Positions 53,882 through 64,000 of a stretch of 64,000 bases of DNA are shown here, in pieces (the stretch's first letter is position 1; every line of letters begins with the position of its first letter). The notes under the pieces are model-generated. The model was not told where the DNA came from. It saw only the letters and a list, made by a program, of their open reading frames with translations, and made no database searches. The position numbers and the translations under genes were made by a program. Origin of the DNA: Brugia malayi (Eukaryota > Nematoda > Chromadorea > Rhabditida > Onchocercidae); NCBI RefSeq assembly GCF_000002995.4, contig NW_025062479.1, positions 21,944,721 through 22,008,720 of the forward strand, written 5' to 3'.

Positions 53882-56535
53882 GTGATTAATAAGTGTGGTC
53901 ATTGATCAAACTGTCTTAAATTCTGAAGAACTGTACAATAAATGAAAATGAATTTTGGCAAGGCTTGAGTAGAATCAAAACTGTACAAGGTACAAGCAGT
54001 TTCATCACCGTCATTATGGTGAAAGAACTTTGTTCTTCAAAAAATCAGTCATAACTGAATTTAAATTATATTACTGTCATTTATATGGAAATCATTTAAG
54101 TAAACGAGGTATATTTTGCAAATAATAAAGAAGTACAGTGTCATTTCATTGATCGAAAATCAGTGTTCTTTTTATTGTATCAGGTTAAGTTTGCTTTCAA
54201 AAAGCATCAGTTTATAATTCATGCATTTATCCATGCTATACAACTATTCTGTATATTTAGTTCGTATGAGAGTGTAATGAAAATAATTCATTTATCTTAC
54301 TGAAACGAATTGACTAACAAAACAAGCAGGGTGATAGGCGGTGTGAATTGTGCTGCTTTGTCTGGTTTCATTAATCTGTTGGTTATATGCTATTTTTCAC
54401 ACAGATGTAGAGAACAGCTGTTTGATTGCAAGCAATTTCCAATTTAGAACAAACCTTTTTTTTGACATCTCAATGTCAAGTGCCATTTCTCTTTCTCCCT
54501 TTCTTTCTCTTTGTTACTGATTTTTTATACAAGTAAGGGGTGAATGGTAAGTTATGACCTTTCATTTGACCGAATAATAACCTTTATATGTTGCTAGTTT
54601 TTATACTGTTTACATTAAGACAAATTTGTTTATTCATCTTTCACAAAAAGTTGTTTTTTTTTTTTATTGCTCAAATTGTCGCTCACTTCTTCCATTCAAA
54701 ATTGAAATTTGTTAGTTATATCATTATTCATATATTTTGGTTCTATTCAGAAATATTCCTTAATTGAACAAATAATTCTACAAAGAATTATTTGTTCATC
54801 CTCTTTTTCACATATTCGTTCAAAATTCGTTTCTGCGGGAAAATGAAAAAATTTTTTTTATAAACTATCATTTAGTTTCCTTATATTGATTCTTAACAGT
54901 CTAGCAGGGAAACAGCAAACCATGCTATTTTCCCTCAACTGAATCGATTTTTCGTCATTTTCTTCACCCCATGGTTGCTGAAAAGCTTACTAACAGAAGC
55001 ATCTTTGAACTTTTTCATATGCTTTGACTACCTAAGTGAAGGTTGTTCTTTTCCATCTCTTACGAGAAATCGTTTATTGTCTAGATGAGTGATTTCTAAG
55101 CCTTAAATAAATGCATCTGTCTTCAACAAAGCGAGATCATATACGAATATCTCTTTTATTCTCCTACACTGTCTATTTCGCATGCATTTATTTGACAGAT
55201 TTTATTTTCACACTTTAATAATGCTTTTCTTTCAAAAATAGTTTACGCCTGCTTATTACGTTAAGTTTTACGTTTTTGCGTAATACTAGTGCAGTCATAT
55301 TGACAACAGCGATAATTATGGTCGGAAGAACAGCATTCATGATACATTTGATCACTATAATTAATATAGAAAAGTGTATGATTTTAGTATAAGTGGATAA
55401 CAATTTAGTTTTCTATATATATATATTTTATAAATAAAGTTTTTATAAGAAATCTTCAAAAAAAAAGAATTTCTTAATTGTGAGTGGAGATGTTTGGAAT
55501 GCCTAATGAGAAACATTTACATAAATAATTTTTCAACCGTAATTGAGGTAAAATATTGCAGCAATAAGATATATTTGAGTATATTGTCGGTTTTCTTTAC
55601 TATTCTTCATCTCAGAAAATTTGACTTTAATTTTAGTTCATGCATTTTTATGCCGCGAAAATTCTATTTATTATCTTATGTATTCCTAACAGGGATTATC
55701 GAAATAGTTGATTATATGATTTACCAATAACTGCTTTTTCATCTCACGTGAATTGGCACGTGTGTTTGAATTTGTAGTTTCCAATTTTTTTTTTTTTTTA
55801 TTCATATAATTTTTACGAAGATAGAAATAGCGAAAAACGTCATATAATTCATGTTATTCCGTGGTAGTCACGGAATAGTATAAATTATATTTTTGAACAA
55901 GTCAGCTGAACAAGCCAGCTGTTGTGCTGGTTATGTACCACCAAGAAAATTAAATATATCTTCACTTTTGATCATTTATTATGCATGATGTATGAGAATT
56001 GAAGTTCTTGAATTGTCTCGGCTCAAATCTTAACTAACAATGATCATACATAAGCCACATTCTCAGAGATCAAATAATCTTTTGTATTAAGAAATTTTGT
56101 TTTAACGAGTTGTCTTTTATTATTTTCTCCTTATGGAGAGGAATATTTTTATTGATCTTTTCAGTAAATAATAATAAAAGTAGGAAAGTTTATTCTTATC
56201 TTTTGAGGATAAATTCTCACCTTTTATAACTTATTTGTTTGTCTACTTATCCCTCATCTCTTATAACTTATTTGTTTGTCTACTTATCCCTCATCTCTTA
56301 TAACTTATTTGTTTGTCTACTTATCCCTCATCTCTTATAACTTATTTGTTTGTCTACTTATCCCTCATCTCTTATAACTTATTTGTTTGTCTACTTTATC
56401 GTTGCCTCATTTCTTTATTAAGCAGTGAGTGGTGTTATGTTCCGATTTGCTGAAATATTGGTCCTTTTTATCAGTCAAGAAATTAAATCAGTCTTAGGGT
56501 AGCTCATCGGAAGTGGTCTTACTGATAATACGCTG
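53882..56535. other. Region between SURF2 N-terminal exons and the acidic-protein exons
   Basis: About 2.65 kb, either intergenic or a long SURF2 intron. It contains a perfect 14-base inverted repeat (AGAATTATTTGTTC-type arms around 54763-54796) and the 37-base minisatellite at 56222-56398. I searched the + strand for an exon that would join SURF2 exon 3 in phase and found none convincing. Confidence 0.5.
56222..56398 (+). repeat. 37-base minisatellite, about 4.7 copies
   Basis: Tandem copies begin at 56224, 56261, 56298, 56335 and 56372, all spaced exactly 37 bases. The unit begins TTATAACTTATTTG and contains GTCTACTTATCCCTCATC. The first four copies are nearly identical; the last is cut short after CTACTT. 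High identity indicates recent amplification. Confidence 0.95.
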
Positions 56536-57622
56536 ATGCTAAGTCTGAATTTTCCTTGCACTGATACACCACATGCGCCACTTGCTGATGCATTCGAAGT
56601 GGATGATTTTTTATTGGACGATTGTTGCAATTTATCAGTTACTGATACTATTAATGGTAAGACTGAAAAGAAGTACTTTTTCTTAAAGTCTATTTTTTAA
56701 AAAAAAAGTGGTAAATTGTGCTTTTAAATTTTTTCAGCAGCACTAACTGGAGGAAGCGAGTTGTCAGTTGGCAATGAAGATGAAGAAGAAATGGAGCAAG
56801 ATGAGTCGGATATGTTTAATGAAGTGATCAATGATGATTCTTTTTCTGAGGATGAAAGTGGGTTGAATAAAGAAGACGAATATCCCGGTAATCGGATTTT
56901 AAAGAATTCATGGTTTTTGATATTTCTAAAAGTACTTCTAAAATAAGACATTAGTGTTCATTTTTCCAGAAGAAAAAGCTAGCTGGTATTACTTTTAAGA
57001 TAATGTTATTGACTTAATTTTCATTTACAAAGCTTTTGAAGTTCCGTACTTTATAACAACAAGTATAATTCTGAGGAAGGAAATTGTTCTCTATTCTTTC
57101 AAAATTAATAGATTTTGTTAGCACATACATTAATCATTAAATCCCTGATAGTTTGGAAAATCGAAACTGTGCTGATTTTCGAAACTCAGCTTGAATTGTT
57201 TCTCCTAATTTAGAATCCTACATTAAACGATTAAAAAAAAAAAAAAAAAAAAAATGTGGTTTTCAGTTCCTAAGGTTCCTTTTTCAGAATTGATAAAAAC
57301 CTGTGGAGAATCAGCTGTTGAAAGTGAAAGTTATGATTTTACCGTGATGGATACTGAGAAGGACATGAACAGTGTTAATAGGAAAAGAAAGGTTTGATTT
57401 CATTTAACCATGCTTGAGTTCTTTTCAGAATTTTTCTTCAAAACAGTGCGTTCGTGGAAATGAATTCACCTTGTAGTTTAACAAAAAAGTGCTTAAATAA
57501 CTCTTGAAACTTAACGTTCAGGAAATGCATCTCGTACACACTCCTTATATTATTTTTATTCTCCTTCTTTTTCTTTATAGGCTGATAATTCGACAACACT
57601 CAAGAAAAAACGAGTGAAATGA
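56536..57622 (+). CDS. Short acidic protein with basic C-terminal motifs, unknown (possibly SURF2 C-terminal part)
   Basis: Four exons in phase: 56536-56656, 56738-56887, 57288-57391 and 57581-57622 (TGA); 138 residues. The product starts MLSLNFPCTD and has EVDDFLLDDCC, a strongly acidic middle (NEDEEEMEQDES), and two basic clusters at the end, NRKRK and KKKRVK, which look like nuclear localisation signals. Exon 3 has two in-frame acceptors, at 57267 and 57288, so a form seven residues longer is possible. An acceptor TCTTAG ends at 56498, 37 bases before the ATG. The composition resembles the acidic-then-basic C terminus of SURF2, and together with the upstream SURF2 domain the length would be about 250, like human SURF2. 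However, no phase-compatible link was found. No function is claimed. Confidence 0.5.
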
Positions 57623-58215
57623 CACTCTCTCTCTTTTCTCTATGTTTTCTGAAGTAAAAAATTCAATTATCAAAATGAGGTAGGAAATACATCTCAATGC
57701 CCATGACCGTACATTCTTGCTGATGTTTGTTTATTTTGTGAACTGACTTTATTAATCCAGAGAGTAACTCACCTAGTAAAAAAAGGTCGTTATTCATTTC
57801 ACATTTTTTTGTTCCCTATATTTTTACTTTTTTGCATTTTGTTATAAATAATTTGTACTGCTGTGGTAATCTTCCACAACACATCAGTGTTTTAACTTGC
57901 TAAGTAAATACAGGATTTAATTCCGAGGACTTTGAAGGGAAAGAGAAAAAAGGAAGATCTTCACTAAGAACAAGGTGGAAAGAAGAAATTCCTCAAATAT
58001 CTTGTTCATAATGAAACTTTATATTCTTTTAACTTCCAGATTTCATGCTTCGCTTTCATAACTATCATTAGGATTATCACTGACAGTTTGTCCAACCCAC
58101 ATATATCTGGGAACATTATTTATTAAACAAGAAATTACACTCGATAGACAACTGAGAAATAGAAATCAAATCACGTCACGAAACAATTCGTTATAAATTA
58201 CAAAGTCGATAACAA
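57623..58215. other. Intergenic region between convergent acidic-protein and eIF3c genes
   Basis: About 590 bases of AT-rich sequence expected to contain two 3' UTRs. I see no coding frame, RNA gene or repeat in it. Confidence 0.6.
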
Positions 58216-58999
58216 CTAATAACGTACGCGCTGTTCCATTCGACGCCGATTTTGAAGATTTGAGTTCCAGCGATTTTTATTTGACGACTCCTAAAATTTT
58301 TTAATTTAGAATCATACGAAAAAAAAAAAAAAAAAAACAGTTCATTTTTATCTTGTAAATTCTTCAACTAGAAATGTAAAATCTAGTATCACTGATCATT
58401 TCGTAAAGTAAGTCCCGAGCCTTTAAACACTTAATTTTGTGATGGAAACTGCTTTCCAGTCTTCACATTCAATGATAACAGTATCATACACATCATACCT
58501 GATAAGTCATGCGGTTAGGGCGTTGCTGTTGTTCCGTAGTTGTTCGTTCTTGACGCAGACCATACCATGCACCTGGACCTGTATAGCTACGGCCAGCTCG
58601 AGGTTCAAGGATCTATAACACATAACTGGAAATGTTTCAGACAGTGGAAATGCTTCAGTTTAGGAGAATTTTCTATATGCATACTTGTTCATTACTATCA
58701 GCAAGCTGAGTAAGTTTATCCGTCAGATGTAGAGCGAGGAGTTGCAGTCGACTTGGTTCGACACGATGCATAATAAGACAGTCAGTAGGCTCGTCCAAAC
58801 TTGCACTCAATTCTTCCGAAATGATCATTTTGCTGAAATAATTTTCTGTTTCATATTTCATATATTTTCATCCTAATCAACTCAACAGGTCTGTAAATGT
58901 TAATGTGGGAAGGTCGGAAATTAACTCTGAAGCGAAAATCCAAAACTCAGCTAAACTAAATTTAATAGCTGAGGAAAGTAAAGGGAAGAAATTCTTTTA

Positions 59000-59036
<37 letters not shown>

Positions 59037-62000
59037 AAAAGAAGATTAAAAACAAACCTAATCACTGAATGTACGGTACTTTTATCAAGCTCAAACAGCT
59101 GAGAAAGTGTTTCCAAGGAAACAGTAGTATAAACTGTTGAGTACATCAATAAATAGGTGCGCAAGGATTCTTCCTGAATACGACGAATTACCATTTCCTT
59201 TACTTTTTCCGAATTACGGAAGAGATTCCATACCTGGAAATGAAGATTGATAGATTACATGTAGAAATAATAAAATGCGAAGCCCATTACAGCTGCTTAA
59301 ATAATCACAAATACCATATTCGTAAGTCAAAACATAATTATAAACGAACCTTGGCATCCATTTTGTCGTTTACGATGAAATCGCGACACTTCTTCCAATC
59401 ACCATTTAACATAGCTCTCGACGCAGCTACCACATGCTCACGCGTATTCTCAGGCGGACCAATGAGGGAACTTTTCTCCGACTATATATAGTACAAAACG
59501 TGCATATATAGATTAAATCCACTTCAATTCTTCAACAACAGTAAGTAAAAGAAGGCTTAATAACCTTACCTGCTTCAGTTGATAATGAAATGATCGTGAT
59601 AACAAGCGTCGCCTTAGTTCATATTCCTGCGAAGCCATATGGGGTATCTCTAGCAGCATTGAGCATATTAAATAGACACATTCCATAAGTTCAACGTTAA
59701 TATGCATGTGATAAGGAATTTGGCGTGCACGTTCCAATTTTTCCTTAACATTACACTATTGCAAATTTCAGTTATGAGAGAAACGGTGTCTTATATTTAA
59801 AAATAAAAACAAAATAAAAAAAAGTAGATTTATGGGAAGTAAATCATGTTTAAAGGTAAAACCTGCTCAGCCGTTCTTTCTTGCTGTCTCATTGCAATTC
59901 CTTGTGCTAACAGTTCTTTCGCTCGTTGTGTATTCTGTATTTCGGAGAGACCCTGATGAGCTTCCTTGATAAAACTGTGTCGGAAAGCGCATAAACCAAG
60001 TTGGCATATGGTTCGATTATACAAAATCTTAAACGCATAAATATGGCATCATAATGTACAACACTTCTAAAAATAATCTTGATACATTCAAGTGTAAAAT
60101 ACAGCTATATAGCTGAAAAGTGTGAAACCAATGGATTGATATGCTTACAGCTAAAAGGACTTAAAACAACAATCTATGATGGCGCCAACCTGAGTGCTAA
60201 CATCCGAATGATCAACAATAGCTTGCAAATGTGACATAAGCATTAGATCTCGTGCTTGGTGCCACTTGTCATGTAATGCTAAATGATAAATTTGACAAAG
60301 CATTGCACGCTGTCGTAAACGCTTTGTATCATCACGCGTGTACACCTCTTTACAAAGCCGTTCCATTATTGATAACGATGACTCCTGCCCATGTTCCAAC
60401 GAATCTTCTACTTCGTACTAAAATCAACACTTTATTATTCATCAATGAAGAGTACAGGATATTAAAACTACGCTAAAAAACGATCATGAGAATTCCGTAA
60501 ACTAAGAATCGGAAAATTGCCGGTGGAATTCTAAACCAACAACAAATGTATAATAATTTGAGGCCAAACTTAGAGAATTATAAAATATAGCCGTAATGTT
60601 TTCCGGTAAATCAGAGGAACAAGAGAAAAAACAAGTGGTAAAAAAATAAATGAAAACTTTGCCTTGTAGTAGAGATGCTCAATGCGTAGCATATACAATT
60701 TACAAACTTCTTCTTCTAGAAATACATCTTTGTTCAATCTGGTATTCACATAGTCCATTAACTTATCGATGAGGCCACACAAATCTTTTTCACCTTTCAA
60801 TCTAAAATTATATATGATCAAGATTTTTTCTCTAAGAAAACTAAAAAGAGAAACGGTAATGAAAATATTTTCCTGTTCCTGATGATATTTTTACAAGGTA
60901 TAGGGAGATGTCACTAAAAACAGGAAGATAGCCCATCCAGTACAATCAGTCTCGTAATAATAATTTACTGCATATTAAATCAAACTCAAAAAAAGTGTTT
61001 CCTAAACGCTTAAGTGATTTAACTACAAGTATGAATCCACAACAAAGTCGAAAATACCTCGAACTAATTGCAAGCACTAAAGTCATCACACTTAACTACA
61101 GTTCATAAGAAATACTCAAATGTATATTTCACTAGAACCGACCCATTCATTACCTTTCTCACACTTTCATGAGGCCTAACGTGATGAATAGCTTAATGGG
61201 AAAAGTCAAATAAACTTGTAGATTAGAAAAATTTAACGAAAACAAACTTTTCAATATAGTCAGTGCTATGGCAATCCGCATTTTGTAGTATCTTAGTCAA
61301 TTCTGTATCTAAACGATGTACACTCATTAAGACAGAACCATGCACAGTATACGGTTTGGTTGCATCCTGTATGTTTTCATCATCTTCATTGATACCTATC
61401 GACAATACAATATCCGGATACTCGTTCAACATATCTATCAAACTATTGGTAGCTCCCAGTGTTCTGAAACAAATAATTTATTATAATTAAAATTCAATAA
61501 GGGATTTTTCATATCAAAATATTTCGCAAAAACTCGTACTTGCTCCAAGAGGAATAATCCATACAGTCGCTGATTCGTGCATTCAGTTCGAAAAGAGCGG
61601 AGATGATTGAAAACAAAATTTTTACTAAAACACCAGCACCAAGTTTATGCTGAAATTTAATTGAATTCATGCTCAAAATATGTAATTGAGATTAACTGAA
61701 AATAAAAAATGCGGAAAAATAAAACGTGTAAAAACTTATCAGCAACAAACCTCATCAGCAATCCTGAATAATTCCTGCAAACTGCGTACATAATGCTTGG
61801 GATTGGTCGATTTGCGTCCTCGAGCAGCAATAACTTCTTGCAGTTTATTTATAACAACCTTTAAAATTATTAATATTTGCCTATCAAGTTTGAAAAGCGC
61901 AAACATGGTCGAGAAATAAGGTAATTAAAAGTCTCACTTCATGGTTAATTTCAGTTTTGGGATCGAAAAGTTGACGCATTTTCTCTTCTTTTGTTGGCAC

Positions 62001-63533
62001 AGCAACCCATGTATCATCATTTTCATTTTCCTCAATTTTCTCTTTCGCTTCGCGCTCCTTTTGTTCCTTTTGTTTTTGTGCTCTTTCCGCTTGACGTTTT
62101 TCTTTACCTTCAGTCTCACCACCTTCCTTGAATTCTTTTCTGCAAAACAATCATTTTAATTATTGTTTATGAGTATTCAGCTTGTTCACTCAAAAAACAA
62201 GTACTTCAAGAAGAATTTTCGCAAATCCTCCATTTGTTTCCCTTCAAGATCAAGGTCAGAATCACTGTCGGAAGAAGCATTTGAGTCAGAACTCCATTCA
62301 TCTGAATCTCTGAGTTCACTGTGAGGTTTATTTTTCTCCACTTGTTCCTCATTTTCAGGTTCTTCCTGAAAAAATATTCAAATAATTCCCAAACATTTCA
62401 AAAATAAACTGTTTAAGTAAGACACAGAAATGAAAAGCAAAATGTTATATGCTACTTGTTCGTCTTCTTCGTCTTGGTTATCTGCACTTGAATAGCCCAC
62501 CGGATCTGGCTCTGCTCTATAAGCATTGACTTCTATTTCCATATCCTAAAACATGGAAAACTCTAGATCGTCCTTGACAAATTAAGCTTGCTGAACAACA
62601 TTTTTCAAGTTTTCGATGCTTTTCATACAGGAAACACTTACTTTATTATATTTACGAATTTTCTGACGCAGTGCAGTAAGACCCTTTGAGTTTGATTTCG
62701 ACATAGTTTTCCGTGCTTCTTTATCATCCCATTGTTCATTAACAAAATCTTCTAGTTCAACCAAAATTCGTACGTAAAAACGAGGTGTTGACATATTTTG
62801 TCGTGTTAATACAACTTTTGTCTTCTCAAATACTTTACACAACTCTTCGAACGCTGAAAAGAATTATGTTTAAATTCTTTACTTCTTAAAGACATTGATG
62901 CTTCTTCAGCTTCTCTAAGTCCCATTCACTACTCAATTTAATTTCCCTCCTCTGAAAAAAACTAAATCTCAAAAAAATATCTGAAAAATGAGCTTCTAAA
63001 ATTTACAAAACAAGTCTAAATAAAAGCAAGTAATTTACTCAAAAGTTGTATATTAATAACTAACAATTAAATTATTACTCATAATTACTTTGGCGTATAA
63101 TGTTACACTTGAATTTTAGAAATAACACTGAGAAAAAGAGCTCTAAGTTTTACTTGACAGAAGCTTCGACATATCCTTGATGTTCCTTGAATTTTTTGCT
63201 TGTTTGATTAGATCTTTCAGTTCTTCAAATTTCCTGTCTTTCTGTGCCTTGACAACGCGCTTCTGTCCTTCATCATCACTATCAGATGGATACGCAAAGG
63301 CGGCTCTATAAATGCATTTATTAATCAAACACAGATGTATACTTTTATCGAATCGGTCAATTTCTAGAACTGAATCAAAGAGACTGACCCCAGAAGCAAT
63401 TCAGTGAGGACGAAAAGCAAAATCACAAAGAAACAAACTGTGGTCTCTTGATCGGCACATATGGCTCCTCGTCGCTACTCTCAGAACCCGACGAATCCGA
63501 ACTTGACACTGCTCCTTTGAAAAACTTTGACAT
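58216..63533 (-). CDS. EIF3C: Eukaryotic translation initiation factor 3 subunit C
   Basis: eIF3c is a core PCI subunit of eIF3, which assembles the 43S preinitiation complex. Eighteen exons on the minus strand: 63533-63439, 63305-63154, 62853-62642, 62545-62456, 62365-62205, 62139-61938, 61858-61751, 61649-61540, 61463-61248, 60801-60663, 60417-60190, 60027-59863, 59755-59570, 59481-59350, 59233-59058, 58832-58685, 58612-58499 and 58290-58216 (TAG). All phases agree; 902 residues (human 913). The start [20 protein letters not shown] matches the family. Then come [20 protein letters not shown], an acidic/Lys-rich linker, [19 protein letters not shown], the PCI part ([51 protein letters not shown]) and an Arg/Gln-rich tail. 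The intron at 60662-60418 has a GC donor. The intron at 59057-58833 carries a 32-base poly(A). Confidence 0.97.
59003..59034. repeat. Poly(A) tract, 32 bases, in an eIF3c intron
   Basis: Uninterrupted A run on the + strand (poly(T) on the transcribed sense strand), 24 bases inside the intron after the exon ending at 59058. Its exact length may be affected by sequencing error. Confidence 0.9.
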
Positions 63534-64000
63534 TTTCTCCTATTAGAACTAAAAATAATGCGAATATATTCCATACTTCTTTAAGATGTTCTGACAGTTC
63601 AGTGCCCTCAGTTCATAGTTTCTCTCTTAAAAGGAATTAAATCTTAAAAGAACCTCACCCCCTCTCCCCTCCCCCTCCTCCTCAACTCCCCAAATACCTA
63701 AACCCCAATACCCAATCGCCATCCTCTAAAACCACTTCCTTTCTTTTCAAAGCACCTGAATAACAGTGGCCCGTAGGACGAAAAGTGACCACTGTGCAAC
63801 ACACTCGTCCCGTATCTATAAGAAGATTAATCATTAATCACAAATTAGGCTCCATATGCCTTTTTGATGTGTTCAGGGGAAGGTATGAGGTATATTTTAT
63901 CAATTTAATCAAATGCTAATCATATTTTAGCAAATTCTGCTTTCTATCAAAGCGTAAACCAACGATAAAATCGAAGAAATCAATGTTAATAACTTAAAAA
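63534..64000. promoter_or_regulatory. Upstream region of eIF3c with a pyrimidine-rich block
   Basis: The 467 bases before the eIF3c ATG. A striking C/T-rich block at 63655-63745 (CCCCTCTCCCCTCCCCCTCC and similar) contrasts with the AT-rich surroundings. On the eIF3c strand it reads as a G/A-rich tract 120-210 bases upstream of the ATG, so it may be a promoter element. The window ends without another gene being visible. Confidence 0.45.

Overview
This is a eukaryotic nuclear window, most probably from a parasitic clade III (filarial/spirurid-like) nematode. The DNA is very AT-rich, with abundant A/T homopolymer runs. Genes are split by many introns, most ending in the nematode-type acceptor TTTTCAG or TTTTAG. 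Several first coding exons begin only a few bases after such an acceptor, as expected for spliced-leader trans-splicing. One locus carries a decayed block of TTAGGC, the nematode telomere repeat. Species identity is inference. Protein identities come from recognising conserved families; I spliced the exons by hand and checked that reading phase is kept across every junction reported.

Layout, left to right. (1) 2-2649 (+): 3' part of a PCID2 (TREX-2 complex) gene. (2) 9382-4678 (-): complete lysyl-tRNA synthetase, 15 coding exons, plus an alternative first exon that looks like a mitochondrial presequence. (3) 10834-12620 (+): NUDT5-like ADP-sugar pyrophosphatase. (4) 20153-17322 (-): HNF4-type nuclear hormone receptor. 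(5) 20154-38707: an 18.5 kb stretch with no convincing protein gene, full of homopolymers and microsatellites, with a few non-repetitive islands; one holds a hairpin with a miR-153-like seed. (6) 38708-40747 (+): Mediator subunit MED4. (7) 41722-42552 (+): a probable RAM/RAMAC cap-methyltransferase activator. (8) 42843-42889: interstitial TTAGGC repeats. (9) 51701-43625 (-): four genes head to tail: a small eEF1B-like domain-only protein, phenylalanyl-tRNA synthetase alpha, an 85-residue single-pass membrane protein, and the mitochondrial rhomboid PARL. Gaps are about 220, 420 and 108 bases and acceptors sit at the start codons, so this resembles a nematode operon. (10) 53020 onward (+): SURF2 N-terminal domain and, about 2.6 kb on, a short acidic protein with basic C-terminal motifs. 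(11) 63533-58216 (-): complete eIF3c, 18 exons.

The genes are mostly housekeeping functions of translation (two tRNA synthetases, eIF3c, the eEF1B-like domain), mRNA production and export (MED4, the cap-methylation activator, PCID2), ribosome or nuclear biology (SURF2) and mitochondria (PARL, dual-targeted LysRS). No mobile element, CRISPR array, tRNA, rRNA or bacterial (Wolbachia-like) insertion was recognised.
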